Origin: Cordylochernes scorpioides
Lineage: Eukaryota; Arthropoda; Arachnida; Pseudoscorpiones; Chernetidae
DNA length: 64,000 nucleotides
Direction of reading: 5' to 3'
NCBI GenBank assembly: GCA_030710605.1
Contig: CP092870.1
Location: forward strand, 20,498,684 to 20,562,683
Every line of letters starts with the position of its first letter. Within the stretch, counting starts at the first letter, position 1. Under the pieces are notes generated by a model that saw only the letters and a list, made by a program, of their open reading frames with translations, was not told where the DNA came from and made no database searches. This document shows positions 23,035 through 36,800 of this stretch, in pieces. The position numbers were made by a program, and so were the translations under genes.

Positions 23035-23876
23035 ATAGTCGACTCTCGATAATTTGAAACTCAAGGTACCAGAGAAAATTTCCAATTTATAAAGAGTTCA
23101 AAATAACAGGAGTTTAAACGGCTAAGAGGGAGGGAGGGGAAAAAATCAAGTAAACAAGATTTTGGCAGTTTCGGGATATACCATACTATGTTGATACAAG
23201 ATTAAATAAGTGACTTACCGCAAGTTTTTAAAGTAATAAATTTATTGGAAGTTTGTTCGGGTCTTGCCCTTTCTCAAACAAGAGTTTGATCTCAAAATTC
23301 ATGATTTATTATTTTAAACACTTTTACAATTATTCACAAATTTTCATTTTTAAAATAGTCAGTAATTTTTTGTTGAGTGAGCGAGTTCAGTCTATCATTG
23401 TCCAATGATTTCAGATAGTAGTGAGGGCTACGAAGAAATCGTTACTTGTGTTGGTTCTGAGGCGCGTAGAAGCCTAGTGTAGTACGAGATCCCCTTGTCT
23501 TGCTCGGCGTGGGAAATTTGAACTCTAACATTGTTTAGTTAGTTCAGAGCTGGTCTGGCTTGAGAAAGTCGCCGGCCAATATTTTACTCATATTTTAATT
23601 TTCAGATAGAATATAACATATTAATAAAATCAAGTGAACAAGAATTTGATCAAAATTTGTGTTTTATAATTTTGAACATAGGTACAGTTATTCACAAATG
23701 TTCATTTGTGGTAAAATACTCTTCCTTCAACTTCAAATTACTGAGGGGACCAATTAATATTGAATTTATTCAAATTATCGAGTATATATTTTTCAAGGTA
23801 TCCGGAAAAAATTTCAAATTATCAAGATATTCAAATTAACGAGTTTCAAATTATCGAGAGTCGACTATATATATAA
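23035..23876. repeat. Decayed inverted-repeat element with TCGACTCTCGATAATTTGAAA ends
   Basis: The left end (from 23038) reads GTCGACTCTCGATAATTTG; the right end (to about 23870) is its reverse complement, CAAATTATCGAGAGTCGAC. Internal sequence repeats CAAATTATCGAG/AATTTCCAATTTATAAAG words. Long spacing (about 830 bp) and TIR-like ends suggest a non-autonomous DNA transposon of the pogo/Tc1 type. No ORF. Confidence 0.6.
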
Positions 23877-24741
23877 CTTTAGACTTTGAAGGGGGTGTTT
23901 GTAGGTGATGGAATTGTCCAGTAGAGGTAGTGAACACACAAACATTAATTAAACAGTTTAAAAAAGTCATCACAAACAATGTATATATATTTTATTTTTC
24001 ATTATTTACAAATAAAAGTGCATTATCCTATTTAATATTTACATTTATATATAATTCATCTGTATAATAATTATATAATATATTTATCTTTTTAAATATA
24101 TTTATAATGCATCTTTATAGTTCTTTTTTTGTGGTAGAAAAAAAAAAGAACTAAACTTGAGAGCTTTTTTTTTTTTTTTTGATGGTGGAGACATATTTAC
24201 AGGCATGGCTTCTGGCTGGGTGACTTGCTACAAAAATCATCACAGTTCTACAACACATTATTTCCCTGTTAGTGTCGAGTTGGACAGCACACATAGGTTG
24301 AATGTGAACATAGTGGGATTTGTTTGAAAAGGTACATTCAGAGCAAAACTAACTCTTCCATTGCTTATTTAGAGGCAATCATGAGTGTATGACCAATAAA
24401 ACACCAAGGTAAATAACTACGAGGTAATAAGACCAAATAAATAAATAACATGAAACGTTCTGGTAACAGCATTGTTACCATTCGCATACAAGACTAAAAA
24501 AAAAAATTTTTTTTTTCTTTTGTTGGAGGATGTATGGGTAACAATGTTATAATCGAAATGTTACAAACTATTTATTTATTTGTTCTTATCACATGTAGTT
24601 GTATAATCCAAACATATAAATCTATAATCACCAAGGTAATGAAAAATCATCTCCGACCAAACAAGCAATGCTGATGTCTCATCATTTCTACATCCAATAC
24701 TCAGTGAGGTTTACCTTGAGGGTTAGTTAAGGGAGGGTTCA
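23877..24741 (-). other. Presumed 3' UTR and flank of the KMT2 gene
   Basis: Follows the KMT2 stop codon on the minus strand. Contains a diverged family A copy (24418-24606). Several reverse-complement AATAAA words exist (for example TTTATT around 23990 and 24570), so the true poly(A) site cannot be chosen by eye. Confidence 0.35.
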
Positions 24742-24853
24742 TCAGTTGAGATATTTCCGGCATTTCCTTGAGCGACATCTGCAGGGGATCTTGTCTTCCT
24801 CCTCCTCCAAGGGGAACTTGTAGTCGTAGGTGAGCTCATCTCCACGCTGGATC
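24742..24853 (-). CDS. KMT2A: KMT2 last exon: end of SET and post-SET
   Basis: Acceptor TTGTGTGCAG. Encodes IQRGDELTYDYKFPL with the catalytic Tyr pair, an acidic EEEED loop, then the post-SET zinc ligands in CRCRSRKC and the terminal RKYLN before TGA (24744-24742). This ending is the KMT2 family C-terminus. Enters in phase 2. Confidence 0.97.
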
Positions 24854-27800
24854 CTGCACACAAAGCCTTGCTACCAACAAACCACTACAACAGAGTACAA
24901 TTTGATCCCTCAATAAAAGGGCATATACAGACAGCTTCTACAAAGAATATCTAATAATGAGAAAATATTTCTATCATCCCATAAATCTCCCAATTTTGTA
25001 TATTCCCATTTGGTATAATTAGTACTATATTCTATATACAGTTACGAGCGTCATGCGTTCTTAATTCTTCAGTTTTCATCGCTGTCACCGTTTGCTTTTT
25101 TTTTTGGAATGGCGCTCTCCTATTGGTTGGCTACCATCACTCCACCTTTCATTTAGTACTATATTTGCATATCTCTCTCTAGCTATGTTTACAAACTTAA
25201 AAATGTATTAAGAAAAAGGCATCTGATCATGCAACTAAAAGTTGCTGATGGCTTGCGCCATCTGTCGGAATAAATATCAACTAATTGTTGATTTTTAATT
25301 ATTCCTAGATTGGCTAAATATATTTTCTTGCTTAACCAATAAAAGCTAACCAAATATGCATTTCGGACTGTTGGCCCTCATCAGCGTGATACAAGCTCAA
25401 CGACAAAAAAAGCTGGTCTTTGGGGCATCCTGAAAAATCATGAAACAGGTATTTAGTCAGTAAGGGTGAAAGAATGCCAAACAATGTGAAATATAGTACA
25501 AAGGTGAAATTATACTAGGAAAAGGTGGATAACCGTCATCTCCTGATTGTGCAGCTAAAAGTTACTGATGGCTTGTGGCATCTGTCGTAATAAATATCTA
25601 CTAACTGTTGCAATTATTCCAGAATTATATTAACAACATATGTCCAATGGCACAAAGGAAGGATTCCAGGCACTTACCTCCTGAGGGCAAAGATGAGGAT
25701 GTGTTTGTTGCCATCCAACTGGAGCACCTTGGAGTAGCAGTTGGGGTCACAGGAGTGGTTGATGAAGCGGGCAGCATTGCCTCGCATCGTGGCATCCACC
25801 ACCCAGTCATCGTCCAGCCGGAACATGTAGCAGCCAATCCCCCGGCTGAGATAGTTCTGTTCCCTCTTGTCTGTCAGCAGGGACCGGATCACTTCCCCGG
25901 CATACTCTATGATCATGTCCCCTGGCTCCAGGGCCCTGGTGCTGAACAGGCCTTTGCCGTGGATTGGAGACCTGCCACCACCATCCAGTTAACATGTCTT
26001 CATGGATGGAACAAAGACATATAGTACACTCAATCTACCTCTTATTCAGTAAGTATTCTTATTTAATCAAAACATAGATAACAATTGTAAACTTTAATTT
26101 CTAGTGCAGCAGGGTTCAAGAGACAACAACAAACTTATAAATCTTGAATATTTCATAAAAAGGATCTAGAATACATTGGTAAAATAACAGCCAATGTACT
26201 TAGTGAAGGAATTGGAAGTCATTTTACCAGCAGAGTGCCAACAATAATTATTGGACTAATTAAAATAATAACCTGACACATGACAACAACTCAGTTACAT
26301 AATTCCTAATTATGTAACATGCCACCTACTCTCAACACTTTCCCATACACTGGTTTCACAATAACTCTACAATTCAACAACAACAAACAACAACAAAAGC
26401 CTTTATTGAGGACCTCTCGTCCTATATAGGATTCGCCAGTTTACAGAGTAAGAGAAGAGAACTAAGAATACAGAGAGAAACCTATATGTAGTAGGTATAG
26501 TATAGTATTTTCTACACTGTGACTATATACAACAACAGGAACAAGCCTTTTACTGGAATCAAATTCCCATACAGGATTCGTCATTCTAATCCTGACATAG
26601 ATTATTTGCATATAACTCTACAATTCTGATTCTAGAGTGAATTCAAGATTTGTCTTGCACAAACACTTTAAAACTCTCAGACTTAACATACAGTAAAACC
26701 TTGCTGAAATGAACTGGGGATATAGCAAACCTTCCCTTATAACAAACCTAAGGTAATTCCACCCAAACCCATTTCATTTTGAAAATTCCAGTTATAATTA
26801 ACTTGAGTTTTCTTTAAAATAATGAACTCCATCCCTAATAATGAATCTAAATTTTATCCCAAAATAATTAATTTTGCTCAAAATATTAGGCTTATAATAT
26901 GAACTTAAAATTTTATTCCATTTTTAAAACAAAGATTTCAGCTCGAGATCATGATTTTAAAACAATAAATTTGGCGGCATTTTTTGTTTACATCCACAAG
27001 TTCTATTTTTACCACATATTATATAAATGTTTGTATTGTACTTATTTTGCATGTACTTAATAAAATATCTCAAGTTTAAAATATGGAAACCTTTATAAAT
27101 GGCTTCCAAAAATAAGGAAAATGACAAAGGTCATTCTAAACAATATGTTAATAGAAAAAAAAAAGCCATTTATCAAAGCTTTCGAAAGTGAAACAATGCT
27201 TTGTTATTGTCCATCAAGTTGAGTTCAACTTGTGGTGAACTATATGGGCAAATGTTCTCCCATTTGATCTCCTGGCAACCATCACTTGAGGCTCATTTAG
27301 TGCCCTTTCAGCAGCTTCCTTGACCCAGCCAGTTCAATAGAGGTCTTTCTTCTTTCAATTTTACCCAACATCTTTTCTAATCCATTTGCTTCCATAAGTG
27401 TCTGAAGTACCCTAGTTTAAACCTGATATTTTTGTTTAGAATTGAGAGTCTATTTTTAGCTTTGTGTTATCATATGGTGTCAATATATTTTTAAAAATGA
27501 ATGCACAGGATAGTATTTTTTTTTTGCTTATCCCTAGTACACGTGGTACAGGCCATGATAATCATGGTGGGTAGTTAGCGACTGCTTTTACTGTAAGCGC
27601 ACCACATGTCTACACATGTGAAAAGCAGTTCGACTTTGCACTTACAAATGCCAGAGCCCCGTTTGGTTACTTGCACTCGCTGGTGGGGTTGGACTTTTGC
27701 AAGAATCGGGGGCCATTGGAGCATTTTTTTTTTTCTTTAAACAGAAAAAAGTGTCTAATGCGGGAATGGAACCCGGGTCCAAGTGGTCGAAAACCAAACG

Positions 27801-30800
27801 GTTTAACCAGCCTTCCACCGACCCCCCACAGGATAGTGTGACACCAAGATATCTTGGAAATTCTGAATATTTGATTGTTGTTATTCAGAAAAATATTTGG
27901 GGTCCAATTTCCACACATACATTCCTGTGTTTTCTCCCATCTAGTGTTTCCTAACAATATGTTGCATACCTTTGTCATAAGGAGAGTTCAAGTCAGCAAC
28001 CACAAAATGAAAATACAAAATCCAACACCAAATACATAATCCGTATTGATAAAGCACAATTTGGATAATAGATTATAATAAAAGAAAATAAGACCTAATC
28101 CAAATAATTAACACACTAATAAATTATTTGGATTAGGTCTTATTTTCTTTTATTATAATCCGTATTGTATCTCATCATTTCAACTTGACAAGTTTTCATG
28201 AGGCCTAAAACACTCTACTAGGGCTGATAGTAAGAGCAAACCTATGTTACAGCCTGGTACCTACAAACATACAATAGTGAGAGACTGCCTAGAAACATCT
28301 CCTGGAGGTGGTCTATGTTTCGGACACAAAACTCCATGACTTGGTATGACATGACAGAGCCATGTTTATAGGCAGTCTCTCGCGGGAGGCTACTGTTTAT
28401 GAAAGGCAAGGTAAAGATATCCAGAACTGACCTGCGGACAATAACAGAGTCCCTGGCAGCTGACTTGAGCAGTCGGAATCTCATGGGCAGGGGAAGATCC
28501 GAGGTATTTCGACGGAGTTTGGCATCCTCATCCGCAGAAACCTGCTCTGTTGGAGCTTCTGCTGCACGCTTAACGGGGCAGGTGTACCGGCGCTGGTACT
28601 GCTCCCCGGGCCACGGGGGGCGGAAGGGCTCGGATCGTATGCAGCCAGAGTTACATACTGGGAGCTTGACAGAGGGGGGAACATTGTTATTTTGAAGGAT
28701 ATCATCATTTTGTGGGTGAGTAGGATAGAAAGTATTTTACAATGATGTTTAGTAAAACTGCATTGAGATTGTTTGATTCAATAAAATACTATTATTTCTT
28801 TATACAGCATATAACTTGAGTAAATCCACTATGATAACTCAAGTTAAAGAGTTAAACATAAATCAAGACAAACTTTTTTTTTTTCAAATCCTAACCACTT
28901 TTAAATCAACGGGAAATAATCCAAACATTGTTATTTAAAGTGTTTCAAATTTTGACAGAAACAAAACAAAGATTCAATGAATATATGAGAAGAGGCCAAA
29001 ATCTGGTAAAAGTATATGCAGCTAAATGCACAGGTTATTACTATTTTGATTAAATATTATACATTATTTTTATTTACATCAATAATGCGCTCGTCAATTT
29101 GATATACAGTAGAACCTCCCTGTAAAGGACACCTAATTACAGAGCTAAAATGTCCTTTAGAGAGGTGTCCTCTTACCGGAGAGTTGCTAAATAGTAAAAA
29201 TGGTAATTTTGCAAATGAAAACTATCCTTTGTAGAGAGGTGTCCTCTAAAGGGAGGTTCTACTGTTTATAATATTTTATCAAAAAAGGCCTGACCATGCT
29301 GACGTGAGTTTTTATTTGGCAGAGCACCAGCTCACATGAGCATGGTCAGGATATGCCTTTTCTTTTATTTTAATACCATCACCTGACCTTTTTAATTATT
29401 TTATTTTTTATTGTTTTTCGCATAATATTTTTTTAATGTAAAATACTATAGAAAAAAAAGTTTCATTTTATACTTTCTCAAATTCAGGCCTTTTATAAAA
29501 TATTTGATAAGTAAAATACATCCTGAATATGGTCCTTGTTAAAAACATTTAACAATTGCTGAGACTTCTATTGGTTTTATAATTAAACACATGTCACATC
29601 TATATACAAGAAATTGAACATTTTAGCGCAATTCTTTCTTTAACACTTTGAGGACGGGAGATTCCACGGTTGCATAGGCAGGCAATAGGAGCTGCTGTGG
29701 TCTCACATGACGTTTGACAAGTACATTGGGTCAGCTGACGTCCCCCCAACCCACTGATAGATAAGCAAGAAGGTATGGGACAAGATCCTGGTGGATGCCA
29801 ATTTGTGTCGGCCACCGGTGATTTTTTATTTAATTTTGAAAATCAAAGGATGCGAATTCACGTCCTTCGAGCTTGATGCAAAATCGGCATGGATGCGCAT
29901 CCTTCAGTTCGAAAGTGTTAACAAATACAACAGCTTGCTACTGTCCTCACCGTGACATCAGTGGTGAACCAGTTTAATCCACCCACCACTACTAGTGTGT
30001 TGTTTTGGGCTGTCATATATCTGGCACCAAGAGCCACAGCGTGTGTGTTTCTTTAAACAACCTATCATACCATTGTGCTCCCCTTTTGTAAAAATGTCCG
30101 TGAAGTTTGTGGAGACTGTATTATACTTATCGGACAGAACCCTCTACCAAAGGCTCTACCAGCATCAAACAATATTAACAAGATTTAGAACAGGCCATCT
30201 CAAGCCATTGAAGATGGAAAATAATAACAAAATCTACCCCACTTGCCCAAAATGTAGTTTGGTACCTGCAGCTCCAGAACACATTTTGGCTTGCATTAGA
30301 TGTACTAAACAGGACCTTTGGGAGAGGCTGCTGCTCATCATAAAACAGCTCGAGGAGCATGAACTCATGGAATTCGTGTAATCTTTACACAAGGGGATAA
30401 GAAACAACAACAACAACAAATGTCCGTCAATCTGGCCTCACTCCTGACTGGAATGTCTACAATAGTGTCACTGTGTTTCTTGTTCTCCGTGAATACCACC
30501 AGTCCCTTCCCAAATAAACATTACTATAGTGGTTCCTTGCGTGGCAAGGATAAAATACTCAGGAGATAAGTTTCTTCATTGATTTATTAAGACATCAAGC
30601 TTTCGGGCACAGCGTGGCCCTTCTACAGGATCAATTGTATAAGAAAAATGATACACTATATACACGAAGAATAAATTTGCATATGTATTATTAGAAATTA
30701 GTTGTAAAATTTTGAAATAATCGGTAATACTTAGGATTTTTGTTTAAAAAGAACATCGAGACTTAAGCAAATTAATAAAATTTGTTAAGAAGAAAAAAAA

Positions 30801-33800
30801 TATATATAGTGGTTCCTTATCAACTTGGTAAACCATCACAATTCCAAAGTCTCAATTGTTTTAACTATGGCTATAACAACATTAAATCCCAAGTGATGCT
30901 GTTATAACATCAACTTGGTAATAATGCTCGAGGAGCATGAACTCATGGAATTCGTGTAATCTTTACACAAGGGGATAAGAAACAACAACAACTTGGTAAT
31001 AACATCCTAACTCCAATAAAAGAAAATAAGACCTAATCCAAATAATTTATTAGTGTGTGACGTTTCGACAACAACATTGTCACTGAAACGTCACACACTA
31101 ATAAATTATTTGGATTAGGTCTTATTTTATTTTATTATAATCTATAATCCAAATTGTGCTTTATCATCCTAACTCCAAAGTTACAATTGTTTTAACTATG
31201 GCTATAACAACATTAAATCCCAAGTGATGCTGTTATAACTTGGTAAAAACACACAGATAAAAGGTCTCAATTGTTTTAACTATGGCTATAACAACATTAA
31301 ATCCCAAGTGATGCTGTTATAACTTGGTAAAAACACACAAATAAAAGGTCTCAATTGTTTTAACTATGGCTATAACAACATTAAATCCCAAGTGATGCTG
31401 TTATAACTTGGTAAAAACACACAAATAAAAGGTCTCAATTGTTTTAACTATGGCTATAACAACATTAAATCCCAAGTGATGCTGTTATAACTTGGTAAAA
31501 ACACACAGATAAAAGGTCTCAATTGTTTTAACTATGGCTATAACAACATTAAATCCCAAGTGATGCTGTTATAACTTGGTAAAAACACACAGATAAAAGG
31601 TCTCAATTGTTTTAACTATGGCTATAACATTAAATCCCAAGTGATGCTGTTATAACTTGGTAAAAACACACAAATAAAAGGTCTCAATTGTTTTAACTAT
31701 GGCTATAACAACATTAAATCCCAAGTGATGCTGTTATAACTTGGTAAAAACACACAGATAAAAGGTCTCAATTGTTTTAACTATGGCTATAACAACATTA
31801 AATCCCAAGTGATGCTGTTATAACTTGGTAAAAACACACAAATAAAAGGTCTCAATTGTTTTAACTATGGCTATAACAACATTAAATCCCAAGTGATGCT
31901 GTTATAACTTGGTAAAAACACACAGATAAAAGGTCTCAATTGTTTTAACTATGGCTATAACAACATTAAATCCCAAGTGATGCTGTTATAACTTGGTAAA
32001 AACACACAAATAAAAGGTCTCAATTGTTTTAACTATGGCTATAACAACATTAAATCCCAAGTGATGCTGTTATAACTTGGTAATAACATCCTAACTCCAA
32101 AGTTTCAATTGTTTTAACTATGGCTATAACAACATTAAATCCCAAGTGATGCTGTTATAGCGAGGTTTGACTGTACTTGTATTAAAACTATTATACAATC
32201 ATTTATATGTGTTCAATAATTTGTTAAAAAAAGAAAAAGCAACCTATTTTACACATTGTTTAGAAAGAAAACCAAAAATACAAATTTGATTATTATATTT
32301 AAGACAAAAATAGTTACAGTCTTGTGAGTCCATGCCACTGAATCAACTATGGCTTAATGAAACCAAAGCACTCATGATATTTAAAAAAAAAAACTCAAAG
32401 CTAGGGTTCAAAGAAAGATGTGCCATTAGGGAAGCTTGTCAAGTCAGATTAATGTGATCAAATTGTAAATAGAGAAAGCTGTAGCAACATTTCCCCTTAA
32501 TATAAGTGTTTTTACAAAATTCAATGATGCCACATCTTGGTTTGGAATAATTTAATAGTAAATGACAAAATTTGTCTTATTGGACTTGCTATTAGCATCT
32601 TTAAAGTTGTATAATTTTATATTTTGAAGGTATATTGACATATACTTTTGAAAAACATATGAGCAAAAATTTTCTCATTTTTGTGCAGATTTTTCAAAGT
32701 TGTATTATAAAAAAACATTCTTAAAATCTTTATGGCATTCAGTTGATTGACACCTGTGATCAAAGTGTTTCTTTGCAAGACTACTTATATAATAAATTGG
32801 CTGAGGCTCCAAAATGTTCCTTCCAAATGATTTGTTAGTAAAGAGTTTACCTTGTGTATGTAAAAACCTGTGTTATAGTGATGGTCTTACTCGGTCAACT
32901 TACCTCTTTAGACCTCCAAGGTTTGAAATGGGAAAAGTTGTAGGAGTTGCATTCCTCAGCACCCTTCAGCTGTTCCGCCATGTAGTTGACAGACTCATTC
33001 TTCAGGCCCAGGGAGGCAGCTCCTCGGGAAGTGGCTGGAAGCAATGTTAGCTGGCAGGACAAGGAACCTCAGGAATGGGCAACTTACATTCTTTAGGAAT
33101 GTTGACCCTCTTCATGTGGTAGGCAGACCTGGCATCCTGGAGCTTTTCCAACACCCTCTTCCAGGCTTCTGGAATCCCAGAGCAAGTGGTGGTCTGAATG
33201 GGGATGTCAAAATGAGACTTACCTGTGAAGTCTGAAGACCTGACTGAATACCCATCGTCACAACGTACTTCAAAGATGAGCTTAGGTTTTTTGGTCGGCT
33301 TTGGAGCTGCAGGCTTTGGTGGCGGGGGTGGAGGTGGTGGGGGTTGTTTGGGTGGTGGTGATTTCTCCTTTTCTGGTGGCACTGGGGGAGGTGGGGGCTG
33401 GGGGTCAGGCTGAGATAGGATGGGGGGTGTAGTCCTTGCGGGGGCTGACATGATCAATGGAGGTTTCTTAATGGGGAGTGTGGAGGTGTGACTCAAGGTG
33501 CTTTTGTTGGGTGGAGCAGGAGCAATTGGAACATGCGATGTTGATCCCTTTAACCTGTTGTTAGGAGGGTGCTTTAGCATTTGTCTGGCAGCTTTCTCAA
33601 TCATCTCTGCCATGGGTTTGTCAAAACCAAGCTGGGCAAACCTGCTCTCAGTAGATGGGCTGTCCTCAGGGGGGTGTAGTGGGGAGGTGGAGGCATCCAT
33701 GCATACAGTGGGCGGCAGCTCAGCCAACATGATGGGGTTGTAGACTGGCACCACTGGGATGGGGGGCATGATCTGCATGGAAGAAAGCTGGGCTTGGTTA

Positions 33801-36800
33801 GAGATGGTGATAGAACCCAGGTAGGAGATGGGGGTGGTGTAGGTGTAGCCAGGGGGGAACACTGTAGGGATGTAGGATGGCACCATCACCGTGGGGGGCA
33901 GCTGCATGATGGGGGGAGGCTGCATGGGGGAGGCCACCAGCACTGGTGGTGAGGGGGTGGAGGACATCACCAGGTTGGTGACAGGCACCAATGTGGGAGC
34001 AGGCTGCTGCTGCTGCTGTAGGATTGGTGGCTCTGGCACTTGAGGACTTGGCTTCACCGGCTCCTTTACCGGCGACGTGTCCATGGATTCATCATCATCA
34101 GATGAACTTGTGGACTCAATCACAAAATCACAAAACTGCACATGCTTCTGGAAACTCCTGGTAGTTCGATAGAAGCGCTTGCAGTTAGGACATTTGAATG
34201 GTCCATTTTCCTCATCCACCAAATTATGGTTGTTGAACAGAGGAGGAGTGGAATTGTCACTGGAATTACCGTGTGGTGAGTGAGGCATGATGGAGTGGGA
34301 GAGCTGGAGCTGTGGAGGGAACTCCCCACCGTTGGTGTAAAGTACAGGACTGCTGCTTCCAGTGGAGTTGAAGGCATCCCCTCCTCCATTCAGGTAAGGA
34401 GCCCCATCAGAACCCAGAGCACTGTTGAAGAGAGGAAGCCTATAGGTATGCCCATTGTTGCCATTGGCCCCAACCAGAGACATGGGGAGAGCCACTCTGA
34501 GAGAATGCCAAAGGTCTGTTGGAATTTTCTGAGAAACAAAGATCTCCTGGGGAATTTCTTCCAAGACTCGAGTTAGGGAAAGACCATTAACTTTCTGTCG
34601 CAATTTGAGCAGATTTAGATATTCATACAAAGTCAAGCTTTTGACATAACTCTTGTACCTCTTGGAATCTGGATGGTCCAAGATGTGGTTGAGGTGTTTC
34701 TTCTTGCCATTGGAGGCAGGGTGGAGCAGGGAGGAGATGCTGCCCTTGTACATGTGGGAGAGGAAGGAGGTCAGGGCATCAGCCGTGGAGCATCGGGCCA
34801 TGAGGCTGTCAGGATGCACAATGGTCAGGTTGGTGACATCTTTCTCTGGCTCCTCTCTCTCTTCTGGCAGCTCCTCCACAGTCTGGATGGTGTAGCAGGC
34901 TTTCTTGGTGGGGTCCTGGGTGCTCCAGAACACCCTGGTACACCTAGCACACACATCTTTTCTCTTGAAAAGCCCAATTGTTTGTTAAAGAGTGAGGCCC
35001 AGAATGGATGCCCAACTCACTGTAAACAAGTTTGGTTTCTGTGTAAAGACTCAAATACTCACCTAGATACAATGATTAGGTTCTAAAAAGTATACAATAT
35101 AGAAGAAAACTTTGGAGAATAATTTTAACATTAACAGGTAAACTAACAGATGTGCACCTTCACTCAGAAAATTATACTACAGTGTACCTCACTATAGGAG
35201 AATTGATTATAAGAGAATATTGGTTTGAAAAATAGAGCTACATTCAACAATCTTTTTTTATTTTCTTCCCACATAAATAAGGAGGAGTTAGAATTCAGAA
35301 ATAGTCATTCCTCTGAGGAGAGTGGCAGTCACTGAATCATCAGGAAAGTAATACAAAAGATATGTGGTTGATGTATTTTTTCACACAAACTTCAACCAGC
35401 AAATGGCGTTTGAAAAAAAAAAACTATGTTATATCAAAAAAATTATCTGGCCCCACACAGGTCTCTCAAAGAACATTACTGGATCTAAAAATATTGTTTA
35501 TGATAGAACTGAAATGAGCAAAATCTTAATAAATTTTTTGGACCAAAACATTTTTTTGTTACTGCTACATGAGAAAGATAGAGAATTAAATCCTAAATGG
35601 AAAGAGTAATTATTCTGTAGCACTATATATGGGGGTTTAGGTTTCAGCAAATCCTAATTAGAAGTTGTATGCAATCATTTTAAATTATACAAACGAGACT
35701 CAATGAATTTCCAAACATGGCCAAATGAGACATTTTTTCACTGAATGAACATTTCTCTCAGAGAAAATAACTTTTAGGCGAGAGACCTCCATATAAACAA
35801 AACTCCCCTCTCTCATTCACATAGCTACTTAAAATGTCAAGAAATTAACCATTTTGTCTTTTAGGATTTAAGAATAATAAATTATATTTGAACTGTAAAT
35901 TTACAGTTAAACCTGTCTATAGTGCCCCCTCTTGGGACTCACCAAAATAGGGTGCTATAGACAGGTCACTTTTAATGTGAATATCGCATCATACTACGTA
36001 TTTAAAATCGGGCACTATTTAGAGGGGGCGCTATAGACAGGTTTAACTGTATATATATATAATATAAAGTTGAAGGAGAACAGTATCCATGTACCAAAGG
36101 AGGCACCTCTCCCTTCAACCATGCATTAGAGCCATGCACCATGTATACACCAATTTTAAAGTTTTTTTACTAGGGTAATAAATATTGTGCATTGCTTTAA
36201 CGCATAATTAAAGGGAGAGGTGCCTCCTTCAGTACATGAACACTGCAACTTCACGTTGTATTATTGCTTGAAAATCAAACTCTGTGTGCCACACCACCAG
36301 CTTAAACAACTTTTAGGCAATAACGACTATAATATTCTTCTTGGTAATATTTAGACGAAATAAAAGAAGAAGAGTTTCTTTTAATAGAAATATATCAAAG
36401 CAAGCTTTCGGGCAAAAAAACCCTTCTACAGACGTGATTACAGCATCAAACTTGGCACTATAATGCAGGTACAATGGCTAAAAAGAATATATATATATAA
36501 CTATTTACATATTTGCGGAATAAATTATGAAAATTAGTATTTGCATTAGTTATGACTATTTTATAATTAGAGATATTAAGTAAGTAAATAAATAAATAAA
36601 TAAGGAATTTTTATGCTTGGAGTTTGAAACTAGAGGGGAATATGCCAATGTAAACACCCGCTCACGCGACCACATCAAAAACCCAAGTACCTTTTACCTT
36701 TTAGGTAAATTTAACCGATTTCAAACACAAGGTTATGAGACCAAATCCAAATAAATAAATAGTGTGCGATGTTTCGGTAGCAGCGTTGTTACCGAAACGT

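Noticed and set aside
25608-26024. 138-codon + strand ORF opposite the SET exon
   Set aside because: Shadow of the SET exon on the other strand; crosses the real splice sites and has no similarity of its own.
33194-33222. A 29-bp intron ending at the first AG (CATTCAG)
   Set aside because: Removal would shift the frame; the AG 25 bases further gives a 54-bp intron that restores the family alignment.
34653-35086. + strand ORFs opposite the large KMT2 exon
   Set aside because: Shadows of the GC-rich coding exon; glycine/valine-rich with no domain.
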